Assembly: GCF_011927785.1 (NCBI RefSeq)
Contig: NZ_JAATJK010000001.1
Location: 3,162,001 to 3,226,000 of the forward strand
Direction: 5' to 3'
Origin: Micromonospora profundi
GTDB taxonomy: Bacteria; Actinomycetota; Actinomycetes; Mycobacteriales; Micromonosporaceae
DNA length: 64,000 bases
Shown here one piece after another: positions 16,103-23,900 of this stretch. Position 1 is the first letter of the stretch. Each line of letters starts with the position of its first letter. Below the pieces are notes generated by a model. The model was not told the origin of the DNA, searched no databases, and saw nothing but the letters and a program-made list of their open reading frames with translations. A program made the position numbers and the translations under genes.

Positions 16103-17468
16103 TACTGCAACGGCAGTAGGCGAATCGAGTTCGGCTCGCGTTCGTTGGTCTGCCTATGACGGACGTTGATGTCGATCAGTGGCATGGTGAGTTGGACCGG
16201 TTGCATGCCCGGCTCGGGCCTCGGTTCCGCCGCGCGGAGCCGCGGCGGCGGGCGCGGCAGTACCTATGTGGGCTGGTCTCCGGCTTGGGGCGCAAGAACG
16301 GCTGGACCCTTGCTGAGCAGGCCGGGGACGTGTCGCCGGACGGGATGCAGCGGTTGCTGCGGTGGGCGGATTGGGACGTTGACGCGGTCCGTGACGATGT
16401 GCGGGACTACGTCGTCGAGCACCTCGGCGACCCGGCCGGTGTGCTGATCGTCGACGACACTGGGTTCCTGAAGAAGGGCACGCGGTCGGCCGGGGTGCAG
16501 CGCCAGTACTCCGGCACCGCTGGTCGGACGGAGAACTGCCAGGTCGGGACGTTCCTTGCCTACCGTTCCGCGAAGGGTCACGCGCTGATCGACCGGCAGC
16601 TCTACCTTCCGGCGTCGTGGACCGATGACCGGGACCGGTGCAGGGCCGCGGGGATCCCGGACGAGGTGCAGTTCGCCACGAAGGTGCAGATGGCCCGCCA
16701 GATGCTGGGCCGAGCCTTCGACGCCGGGGTGCCGGTCGGTTGGGTGACGATGGACGAGGCCTACGGGCAGTCGAAATCCCTGCGGGTCTGGTTGGAACAA
16801 CGGGATGTGGGTTATGTGGTCGCGACCCGCCGCAACGACGACATGATCACCACCACGATGGGAACCGCCCGCGCCGACCAACTCATCGCCGCGCTGCCGG
16901 CCCGGGCGTGGTGCCGGCTGTCCGCCGGCGCCGGGGCACACGGGCCCCGCGAGTACTGGTGGGCGCGGGTGCCCGTGCGTATCTGCTGGCAACCCGGCCG
17001 GGGGCACTGGCTGCTCGCGAGGCGCAGCATGACGACCGGGGAGATCGCCTACTACGTCTGCTACGGACCCCGCCGCACCCGCCTGCTCGACCTGGCCCGC
17101 ATCGCGGGGGCGCGGTGGGCGATCGAGGAGTGTTTCCAGCAGGCCAAGAACGAAGCCGGCCTCGACGAATACCAGGTCCGCGACTGGCGAGCCTGGTACG
17201 CCCACATCACCCTGTCCATGGCCGCCCACGCCTGGCTCTCCGTCGCCCGATCCTCTACCGCAAAAGGGGATCCAGCACCGGCGACGACATGATGATCGGC
17301 TACACCGTACCGGAGATCCGAAGACTGCTCACCGCACTCAAAGTGCGATCAACTCACCCACCCGAGCACGTCTGGGCCTGGTCCCGATGGCGCCGCAGAC
17401 GCCAACACCAAGCCCGAACCTGCCACTACCGACGACACGGCTACCCCTGACCAACTGCCGTTGCAGTA
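16103..17468 (+). mobile_element. IS701-family insertion sequence
   Basis: The element has 15-bp perfect terminal inverted repeats (TACTGCAACGGCAGT at 16103-16117 and its complement ending at 17468) and one transposase gene. IS701 elements duplicate a 4-bp YTAR-like target. The left flank is CTAG (16099-16102). The right copy, CTA at 17469-17471, was split by a second insertion, and its last base appears at 18352. The element interrupts the methyltransferase gene. Confidence 0.93.
16156..17292 (+). CDS. IS701-family transposase, reading frame shifted near the C-terminus
   Basis: The 378-residue DDE transposase starts MTDVDVDQWHGELDRLHARLGPRF and shows the family's first catalytic Asp in VLIVDDTGFLKKGTRSAGVQRQYSGTAG, a second in VGWVTMDEAYG and the late Glu in ARWAIEECFQQAKNEAGLDEYQVR. 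The frame stops after KGDPAPATT at 17292. The usual tail (MIGYTVPEIRRLLTAL, then PPEHVWAWSRWRRRRQHQA) continues in the -1 frame to 17450. An A4 run lies at about 17260-17263. Either the copy has an indel or it uses programmed -1 frameshifting. Confidence 0.9.
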   Translation: MTDVDVDQWHGELDRLHARLGPRFRRAEPRRRARQYLCGLVSGLGRKNGWTLAEQAGDVSPDGMQRLLRWADWDVDAVRDDVRDYVVEHLGDPAGVLIVDDTGFLKKGTRSAGVQRQYSGTAGRTENCQVGTFLAYRSAKGHALIDRQLYLPASWTDDRDRCRAAGIPDEVQFATKVQMARQMLGRAFDAGVPVGWVTMDEAYGQSKSLRVWLEQRDVGYVVATRRNDDMITTTMGTARADQLIAALPARAWCRLSAGAGAHGPREYWWARVPVRICWQPGRGHWLLARRSMTTGEIAYYVCYGPRRTRLLDLARIAGARWAIEECFQQAKNEAGLDEYQVRDWRAWYAHITLSMAAHAWLSVARSSTAKGDPAPATT

Positions 17469-17471
17469 CTA

Positions 17472-18349
17472 AGGGACGTCTCGTAACTTGGTGGTCGGTC
17501 CATGGTGGATCATCTTGGGGTGCAGGTGATCTCGGCGGCTCGCCAGGAGTGGATCTTTCCGTTCACCGGGCTGCAGCCCGCCCAGTTCCGCAGGCTGGTC
17601 CGGTTGGTCGCCGAGCGTGGTGGTGACGCGATTGCCGACGGTCGGCCGGGACGGCAGTGGTCTCTCGACCTCGCTGATCGGGTGTTGCTGGTCGCCGCGT
17701 ACTGGCGCACGAACCTGACGATGCGCCAGATCGGCCCGCTGTTCGGGGTGTCGCACTCCGCCGCGCATCGGGTCATCGACACCGTCGGCCCCCTGCTCGC
17801 TCTGGCACCGGTGCGCCGGCGTCGGGTCGACCAGGTCACCATCGTCGACGGCACCCTCATCCCGACCCGCGATCACCGCTTGGCCGCCCCGAGCAAGAAC
17901 TACCGCTACAGCACGAACCTGCAGGTAGCCATCGACGCCCACACCCGCCTCGTCGTGGCCCTCGGCGATCCGCAACCCGGCAACCGCAACGACACCATCG
18001 TCTATCGGACCAGCGGCATCGACCAGAAGCTGGCCGGACGGCCCGTCATGGCCGACGGCGCCTACCGCGGCAACCCTGAGGTGATCATCCCGTACCGCAA
18101 ACCCGGCGACGGCAGCGACTTACCCCCGTGGAAGGCGGACCTGAACAAACAGCACCGCACCGTCCGAGCACAGGCCGAGCACGCCCTGGCCCGCATGAAG
18201 TGCTTCAAGATCCTGCGCGACTACCGCCGCGCCGCCAGCACATTGACCGACACCGCTTCCGGCATCGCCCACCTCCACAACATCATCCTCGCGGGGTGAC
18301 ACCAGCACCGTTGCCAGGCAACGCCTTCACCGAGTTACGAGACATCCTT
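17472..18349 (+). mobile_element. IS5-family (IS427-like) insertion sequence nested in the target site of the IS701 element
   Basis: Imperfect 20-bp inverted repeats (AGGGACGTCTCGTAACTTGG at the left; 17 of 20 match at the right) bound an 878-bp element with one transposase gene. TA is duplicated on both sides (17470-17471 and 18350-18351), typical of the IS427 group. The insertion point is within the right CTAG target copy of the neighbouring IS701 element, so this element arrived second. Confidence 0.9.
17502..18299 (+). CDS. IS5-family transposase
   Basis: The 265-residue protein has an N-terminal helix-turn-helix region (LTMRQIGPLFGVSHSAAHRVIDT) and a DDE nuclease domain. The catalytic residues appear as Asp in VTIVDGTLIPT, Asp in PVMADGAYRGN and Glu in VRAQAEHALARMKCFKIL. 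It is full length with an ATG start and is flanked by matching inverted repeats, so this copy could still be active. Confidence 0.93.
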   Translation: MVDHLGVQVISAARQEWIFPFTGLQPAQFRRLVRLVAERGGDAIADGRPGRQWSLDLADRVLLVAAYWRTNLTMRQIGPLFGVSHSAAHRVIDTVGPLLALAPVRRRRVDQVTIVDGTLIPTRDHRLAAPSKNYRYSTNLQVAIDAHTRLVVALGDPQPGNRNDTIVYRTSGIDQKLAGRPVMADGAYRGNPEVIIPYRKPGDGSDLPPWKADLNKQHRTVRAQAEHALARMKCFKILRDYRRAASTLTDTASGIAHLHNIILAG

Positions 18350-18415
18350 TAGGCACGCTTCAACGTGACTGATCTTGGTCCCCAGAACGGCGAAAGGGCC
18401 GACCCGATATCCGGA
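18350..18415 (-). pseudogene. Methyltransferase 5' fragment on the far side of the two insertion sequences
   Basis: Read on the minus strand, the frame ending at the CTAG target gives YRVGPFAVLGTKISHVEAC. It joins in frame to LANHLICGTRAERKW of the 3' piece once both insertions are removed. A stop (18416-18418) interrupts the frame just upstream, where the sequence changes to the tRNA-like segment, so the true start is lost. The original gene was therefore broken twice: by insertion and at its 5' end. Confidence 0.7.
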
Positions 18416-18430
18416 TCAGCCCCCTGATCT

Positions 18431-18475
18431 GCGTCGGGACGGCCGGATCGAACCGACGACCCCTTGACCCCCAGG
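18431..18475 (-). other. tRNA-3'-end-like segment, possible attachment-site remnant
   Basis: On the minus strand a stretch contains GTCGTCGGTTCGATCC, resembling a T-arm with TTCGA loop, then GGCCGTCCCGAC, resembling a 3' acceptor strand. One loop base is missing relative to a normal T-arm and no complete cloverleaf precedes it. A short GATCAG-GGGG-CTGATC hairpin follows at 18413-18428. Integrase target sites often leave such tRNA 3' halves. It sits where the methyltransferase gene ends and the mosaic of gene fragments begins. Confidence 0.35.
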
Positions 18476-18542
18476 ACGCTTCGCCACACGTCCACGCACG
18501 TCACACACGCTATGCCCTGGATCAAGCTGTTCGGCCAACGGC

Positions 18543-18692
18543 TCAACGTCCACCATCACGCATCACGTGTGGTTCCCACGTGATCCCCGAGAACTGGTCG
18601 TAGGTGCCATGCCGCTCCAGGATCTCGCCGGACATTGCGGGTTCGAGTGCGCCGTAGTCGTAGGGCAGGTCGGGCAGGTTGTACACGGCCAT
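18543..18692 (-). pseudogene. Superoxide dismutase N-terminal fragment
   Basis: From an ATG with GAGAGGA upstream the frame encodes [20 protein letters not shown] followed by SGEILERH. This is the start of an Fe/Mn superoxide dismutase, whose family normally continues with HHDKHH. Here the sequence leaves the family after about 28 residues and stops at codon 50. No metal ligands are retained, so it is a remnant; the ribosome-binding site and start are intact. Confidence 0.75.
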
Positions 18693-18903
18693 GGGTACGT
18701 CCTCTCATTGCTGCCTTGATTTGACTGTTGCCGTTATCTTGCAACAAGGCCGCGCGGATGTCGTTAGGGGGACGTGATTGATCACAGAAGCATCGGATCG
18801 GGTGGCGGCGGCACTGGCCCGGCTGCCCGGGCGAGGGCTGCGCTGCGCGTCGACCTGACGGCGGCGCACCGCGTGCTGACCCACCTGACCGACCTGAGGC
18901 GAG

Positions 18904-19431
18904 CTACATGGCGAGTTGGCGGGGGTCGGCGCCGACGGGGTCGGTGCTGGTGGCGTACGCGATTCCGGCGATGTCCTCGGCGCTGCCGGCCACGGTCCGG
19001 GCCTGCTCTCGGGTGAGCTGCAGTTGCAGTTGCTCGGCCCGGCGCTCGGCGGCATTCGCCCGGCCGATCAGGGCAGTGATCCGGTCGGGCAGTTCTTCGC
19101 GCGGGGTACGGAGTCGGTCGGCGAGGCTGTTGACCAGATCCCGCTCGCGGGCCAGGTAGCGGAAGGCCTCGATTCCGGTCACAGCCTCGACCCGGCGCTG
19201 TCCGGCGCCGACGGAGGACTCGGAGGTGATGGCGAGCGCCCCGATCTGGGCCGACCGGTCGACGTGGGTGCCACCGCAGAGTTCGCGGGACCATTCGCCG
19301 CCGATCTCGACGACCCGGACAGTCTCGTCATAGGTCTCGCCGAACAGGGCGAGCGCACCGATCTGCCTGGCCTCAGGCAGGGACATGTATCGGGCTTGGA
19401 CCGTCAGGTCGTCACGGATCGCCAGGTTGGC
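18904..19431 (-). pseudogene. alaS: Alanyl-tRNA synthetase internal fragment
   Basis: The frame encodes the editing-domain part of AlaRS: NLAIRDDLTVQARYMSLPEA, then ALALFGETYDETVRVVEIGG, the zinc-binding SRELCGGTHVDRSAQIGAL and the following helical C-terminal region. The aminoacylation domain is missing upstream and the C-terminal end is cut by a stop after ADPRQLAM. The family protein is about 890 residues; only about 175 remain. It is a fragment carried into the mosaic region, not the cell's working gene. Confidence 0.85.
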
Positions 19432-19433
19432 AG

Positions 19434-19559
19434 GAGCTGGTCGACGGGACCGTCCAGTTCTGGCTGACCAGCCCGAGTTCCGGCCGCTACCGGGCCTTCT
19501 TCGACTTTCAAGTCGACGGGAAGGTGCACACCGCCGAATACACGATCAACGTGCCCTGA
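19434..19559 (+). pseudogene. C-terminal fragment of a secreted actinobacterial protein
   Basis: The frame ELVDGTVQFWLTSPSSGRYR then AFFDFQVDGKVHTAEYTINVP ends in TGA and has no start. The GRYRAFFDFQVDGKVHTA pattern resembles the end of secreted actinobacterial proteins found near copper genes; I infer this from pattern only. It abuts the alaS remnant in the opposite orientation with almost no spacer, marking a recombination joint. Confidence 0.5.
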
Positions 19560-19570
19560 TCGAAGGTTGG

Positions 19571-19870
19571 CTATTCACTGCTCCCGTTACGGGAACTGGC
19601 GACTTCGTCGCGACTGATACTCGACGGACGTATTGCCAGACCCGAACGAAGTGTGTGATCACGGCTGCGCGGTGTCGGCGCTCCGACGAGCGTGGCGACA
19701 GCGTCGATGGCCACATCGATGACGGCGCTGTACGCGATATCGGTGCTGGCCCCAATCCTGGTTGCCGACCTGGGCAGCCACCACCCCACCCGGGCACCGC
19801 ACAGGTCCGCCAGCGATCAGCAGCCCAACCGGCCAGAAGTCCCACCACCACGCCAGCGCGTCCGTCGTGT
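19571..19870 (-). pseudogene. Possible frameshifted membrane-protein ORF
   Basis: Two minus-strand frames line up as one protein if a single-base change near 19800 is assumed: VDTTDALAWWWDFWPVGLLIAG, then LCGARVGWWLPRSATRIG and TDIAYSAVIDVAIDAVATLVG, ending at a stop near 19571. The amphipathic and hydrophobic make-up suggests a membrane protein. I do not recognise the family, and the reading may be accidental. Confidence 0.25.
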
Positions 19871-19968
19871 CGACCGCCACCACGTACGGGCGATTCCCCG
19901 TCAGCCCGGAACTTTCGTGTTGCGGCGACCGACCAACGATGCAGCCGCAACCATCGGAGGAAGAACTC

Positions 19969-20343
19969 ATGCGTACCACCAGCCGCTTCGGGTCGCGCCG
20001 ACGCTCGGCCCTTGCCCTCGTCGCCGCCGCGCTCGTGGCGGTCGGTGCCGCCGGATGCGGTTCGTCGGACTCGTCGTCGGCCGCGCAGCCGAGCCCGTCG
20101 GTGTCGGCAAGCGCTGCTGCTGGCGTGCTGACGGTTCGTGACCCGTGGGTGAAGGCCGCGGACAAGGGGCTAGAATTGCTTCACCGGATCAAGTACGGCC
20201 CGGCATACGCCGGGCCGCGCGCGCACGCGCTACAGCCGTTCCGGCCCGCGCGCACGCGCCCACGTAATAGACCACCTGTATCCGCCAGACGTAACGATCC
20301 TTCAAGCGCGGCAGGGATCTGCCATCGGGGCACCGGGCCATGA
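19969..20343 (+). pseudogene. PCuAC-type copper chaperone lipoprotein, N-terminal fragment fused to unrelated sequence
   Basis: After a strong ribosome-binding site (GGAGGAAG) the ATG opens a lipoprotein: basic RRRSALALVAAALVAVGAAG with lipobox Cys, a Ser-rich linker and LTVRDPWVKAADKG, the first strand of PCu(A)C copper chaperones. The homology ends abruptly at about 20164 and the frame runs on in unrelated Arg/Pro-rich sequence to 20343. The copper-binding Met/His motif is lost. Confidence 0.7.
20196..20217. terminator. Strong GC hairpin
   Basis: CGGCCCGGC and GCCGGGCCG form a perfect 9-bp stem with an ATAC loop, about 30 bp beyond the point where PCuAC similarity stops. There is no U-tract. 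It could be an actinobacterial-style terminator or a structure marking the recombination joint. Confidence 0.5.
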
Positions 20344-20565
20344 CGATCCCTTCACCGAGCAAGCACCGCTGTGGCTTCCGGGGATCGACGCTACGCGCCG
20401 AGGCACCGGACTACCTGCCCGTCAGCGGGGTCGGACGATAATTATCGATGCATTTGCTTGACAGCAACGTTGACAACAACCCACGAAAACAGCCACGACC
20501 AGCAGTGCACAACGAGGTGGCGCCAGCACGAAACGTAATGGCGCCATCTCGCGTTGGGCCGCCTA

Positions 20566-20958
20566 TTACACCTCGCCTTTTGGCCGTCTCCAGAAAGTCG
20601 GTCGCCACCAATAGAGGACGCTTCGATCCTCCGGCCAGGACTCCTCTTGGACCGACGTTTCCTCGAAGGAATCAACGGAAATGTCGATAGGGCGAAATCC
20701 TCGATCTAGTGCCTCATCCCGACTTGGGGATCGGACCTTATCCGCGAATCGCGTCTCGCTGACGCCGAGGTTCCCATAATTTCGCTGAGCTTCTACAAGG
20801 GACACCTTGTTTGCGCCACCCCGATAGAACGGCCAGCGAAGTTGCACCTGGTCGTCCTCCCAGAAGCAGACAGGGCAAATCAGGGACGATCCTGGCCGGT
20901 CATCGTGTACGAGATGGCCACAGCATGGGCACGGTGATCGATAGGCTTTCCGCGTCAT
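20566..20958 (-). CDS. Cysteine-rich CPCC-domain protein, candidate immunity protein
   Basis: This 130-residue protein begins with a CPCC domain: SPCPCCGHLVHDDRPGSSLICPVCFWEDDQVQ, where two Cys pairs probably bind zinc, followed by SLVEAQRNYGNLGVSE, the usual continuation of the family. Its ATG overlaps the RHS stop by ATGA, directly 3' of the toxin domain, the standard position of an immunity gene. The assignment as the antidote to the RHS C-terminal toxin is therefore by position and gene size. Base composition is lower in GC than neighbouring genes, as often seen in toxin/immunity cassettes. Confidence 0.85.
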   Translation of the reverse strand: MTRKAYRSPCPCCGHLVHDDRPGSSLICPVCFWEDDQVQLRWPFYRGGANKVSLVEAQRNYGNLGVSETRFADKVRSPSRDEALDRGFRPIDISVDSFEETSVQEESWPEDRSVLYWWRPTFWRRPKGEV

Positions 20959-23900
20959 GGGATCGACACTCCGGGCTGATTGTTAAAGTGAGATAATGGA
21001 TTCTCCGGCACGTAATAGGTAACAATTCCCCGGTCGCTCGCGACTCCGAACTCCCCTGTTTCCGGGTCGAGGAAATACCGCGTGTTTCCATCCTGCTTGA
21101 TTTGCACACCAGGCCGACGACCACCACACGTGCACATCAGGTCCTCTGCGGCATAGCGATATTCGGCTTGCGTGGAGAACCCCATTTCATCACCGTGCCG
21201 ACCAAAATGATCGTCGAGATTTGTTTGGCTCGTCCACTTGTGAACTCCGCAGCCATTCGTGTTGTGGACCAGTACCGGCGTGTTGCCGGCTAGCACATAG
21301 TACGTGTGGATGTCGGCGACGGTCAGGTTGTAGGCCGTGTCTTCGCGGGCGGTGTTGGGAATGAACCTGCCTACGGCGGCTCTTGAGTCCTCCGGGGTTT
21401 CGAGTAGGTCGCCCGGGTCTAGCTCGTCGGCGCGTTCCCACCTGCGGTCGGTGGCGTTCCAGAACGGGTGGTCCTCGGTGGTGGTGAGAATCCTGCCGTC
21501 GATGAGCAGATTTTGGAGGGTGTCCTGGTGAATCCATAGGTGGGTGACAGGCTTGGCGGCTTCTTCGTCAGTCTCGGGGTCGGCTGCCTTGACCTCATCG
21601 CCGATTTCGATCTCGCTGATTGGCTTGGAGGTGTCATCAGCCATGAGTACTTCGGTGTCTCCGCTGAAGCTGCAGAGGGCACCGACCCCAGCGGCGGCCT
21701 TGATGCCGATGAACTGCCGAACGGCTCCCAGCCCGCTTCCCCCGATCATCGCACCGGTTGCTGCCAGCTGGCCCTCTTCGAGGGCCGCCTCAGCCAGGCA
21801 GAGAGGGCAAACGACCGCGCCGACGATCAGGGCTCCGAGGATGAGGTCCTGAACGGCGCTTCTCTTCGGCAGCAACGGGTTTTGTACGTCGCAGACGAGG
21901 GGGTCGCCGCCCAGGATTTCCGAGCATACGAGTACGTAGTTTTCGCGGCTCTGAGCTGCCCAGTCGGTTACGTCGCCCACCGTGTACCTGTCGGAGCCTT
22001 CGTAGCCTTTGGCCTTGAGGATCGTCTTGTACTTGTCAGGGATGGGGAAACTGCCGGCGCGGATGTCGTTGATCGTTGGTGCTGTGCTCTTTTTCGGAGC
22101 CCCAGCGCTGGAGCATTGCGGCCAACAGCCAGGGCTCTTCTGCTTGTTTTGGCGGTTTCCCTTTTCGTCGCCCATTCGGTAGTCAGGGCAGCCGTATTTG
22201 GCGCAGTCGGCCGGGATTAGGCCGCTTGGATCGCTGGAAGTGACCGGTGAGTTGTTGGCGTATGAGTAGCCGTTCCACTGTTGAGGGTCAGAGAGGTTCA
22301 TAATTGGGTCGACTGAGATGAATCGGCCCAGCGATTGGTCGTACTGCCTGGCGCCAATGTTGACGAGGTTGGTGGGGTCGTTGTCGCCGCCGACGAAGCC
22401 CTTGCCGTTGACCCAGGGGGGGTTCGACCCGCGCGGGGTCCCGTAGGGGGTCTGTCTACGGATGTCCACCTTCTGGGTACCGGCATTGATGGCGATTTGT
22501 TGGGTGCCTTGGTGGTCGCTGTAGAGCCAGGTCAGGTCTGTGACCGCCGAGCCTGCGGTACGGCTGGCGCAGGTCACACCGGCGAAGTCGTAGTAGCGGG
22601 TACCTGTGTTGACGCCGCCTTGGCGGCGGATCTCCTGTCCGGGTAGGTACAGGGTGGTTCCGGTGGTGTCGCGGCGGATGAGCCGGACACCATTGACGTC
22701 GTAGACATTGGTCTCGATAGTCTCGCCGCCGGACGTGACGGTGGCGAGTTTGCCCTCGGCGTCCCAGCCGAGTGTTTGGCTGTTGGCGCCCGTGACGCAG
22801 TCGTTCGCGACGGTGGCGGCGGGCCGGCAGGTGGTGTTGCCCGCACCGTCGTAGCCGTACCTGGTGGCAACCGCTGGCTGCCCGGGAGCTTCGGTAGTCA
22901 TCTGGGTAACGGCGTGTGGTCGCACGACGCCTTGACCGCCATCGGGCACAACATAGTCGCGGGTGGTGGTCTCGCTGCTGGTACGGCTGGTCTCATTAAG
23001 CCGGCTGCCGGTGTCGTTGACCGTCCAGTTATGCCAGTAGGGCGCCGGCCCTCCCAAGTTGCCGACGGTGGGATCCGTCTTGCAGGAGACCTCGGGCTTT
23101 GGAGTCCACGCCGTCGTCAACCGGCCCAGGGTGTCCTCACGGAAGCACTGAACGTCTGCCTGACCGACCTCTGGGGTGTCAGTGATTGATTCGAAGTTGC
23201 CGGCGTCTTTGTAGAAGTAGTGACGGTCGGTGACAGTGCCGGCGCTTGATGATCGCTCGACGGTGGTTCGTTCGACCCGGCGGGTAGCTTCCTCGCGGTA
23301 GACGATGTCCTGGGTGAAAGAATCACTGTTCCCTGGGACCTTGTAGATCGAGCTCTTACGCTCGCCGTAGGCGGTGTACGTGGCGGTTGCCATGGTGCCA
23401 ACGGAGCCGGTCAGGCTGGTGTCCAGTCGAACGGGCATGCCGGTCGTGGCGTCGTAGTCGGTGGTCAGCTGCTCGGTGACCAGGCCCCCGCCCGCCGGGT
23501 AAGAGATGGTTGTCGGGGCGCCGGTGAACTGGGAATACCCGTAGCCATAGAGATAGGTTGCGTCGAGGCCGGTCTCGACCGGCGGGATCACGTAGTTGGC
23601 CCCGGTCGGTTGGTAGCGCTCGGTGAATCCGCGCGCCTGCCATTTGTAGGCGCTTGCTGTGCCGGATGAGTTGTAGTCGTAGCGGATACTTTGGGTCAGT
23701 TGCCCTTTAAATCCGGGCTGTCCGGTGTAGAGGGTGTCGTACTTCCATTCGGCGCGCAGTCGTCCGGTTGCTGAGTCGTCGCGAAGCTGTGTTTTGCGGC
23801 CCAGCTGGTCGTAGACGTACCACAGCGCCTCACCACGGGCGTCGACGGTCTTCCGCAGAGTGTCGTCGTCGTTGAAGGTGCTGGTCGCCGTGCCCTTGTC

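Noticed and set aside
16638..17450. Separate second gene in the IS701 element
   Set aside because: Most of it is a shadow frame; only its last part is the displaced transposase tail.
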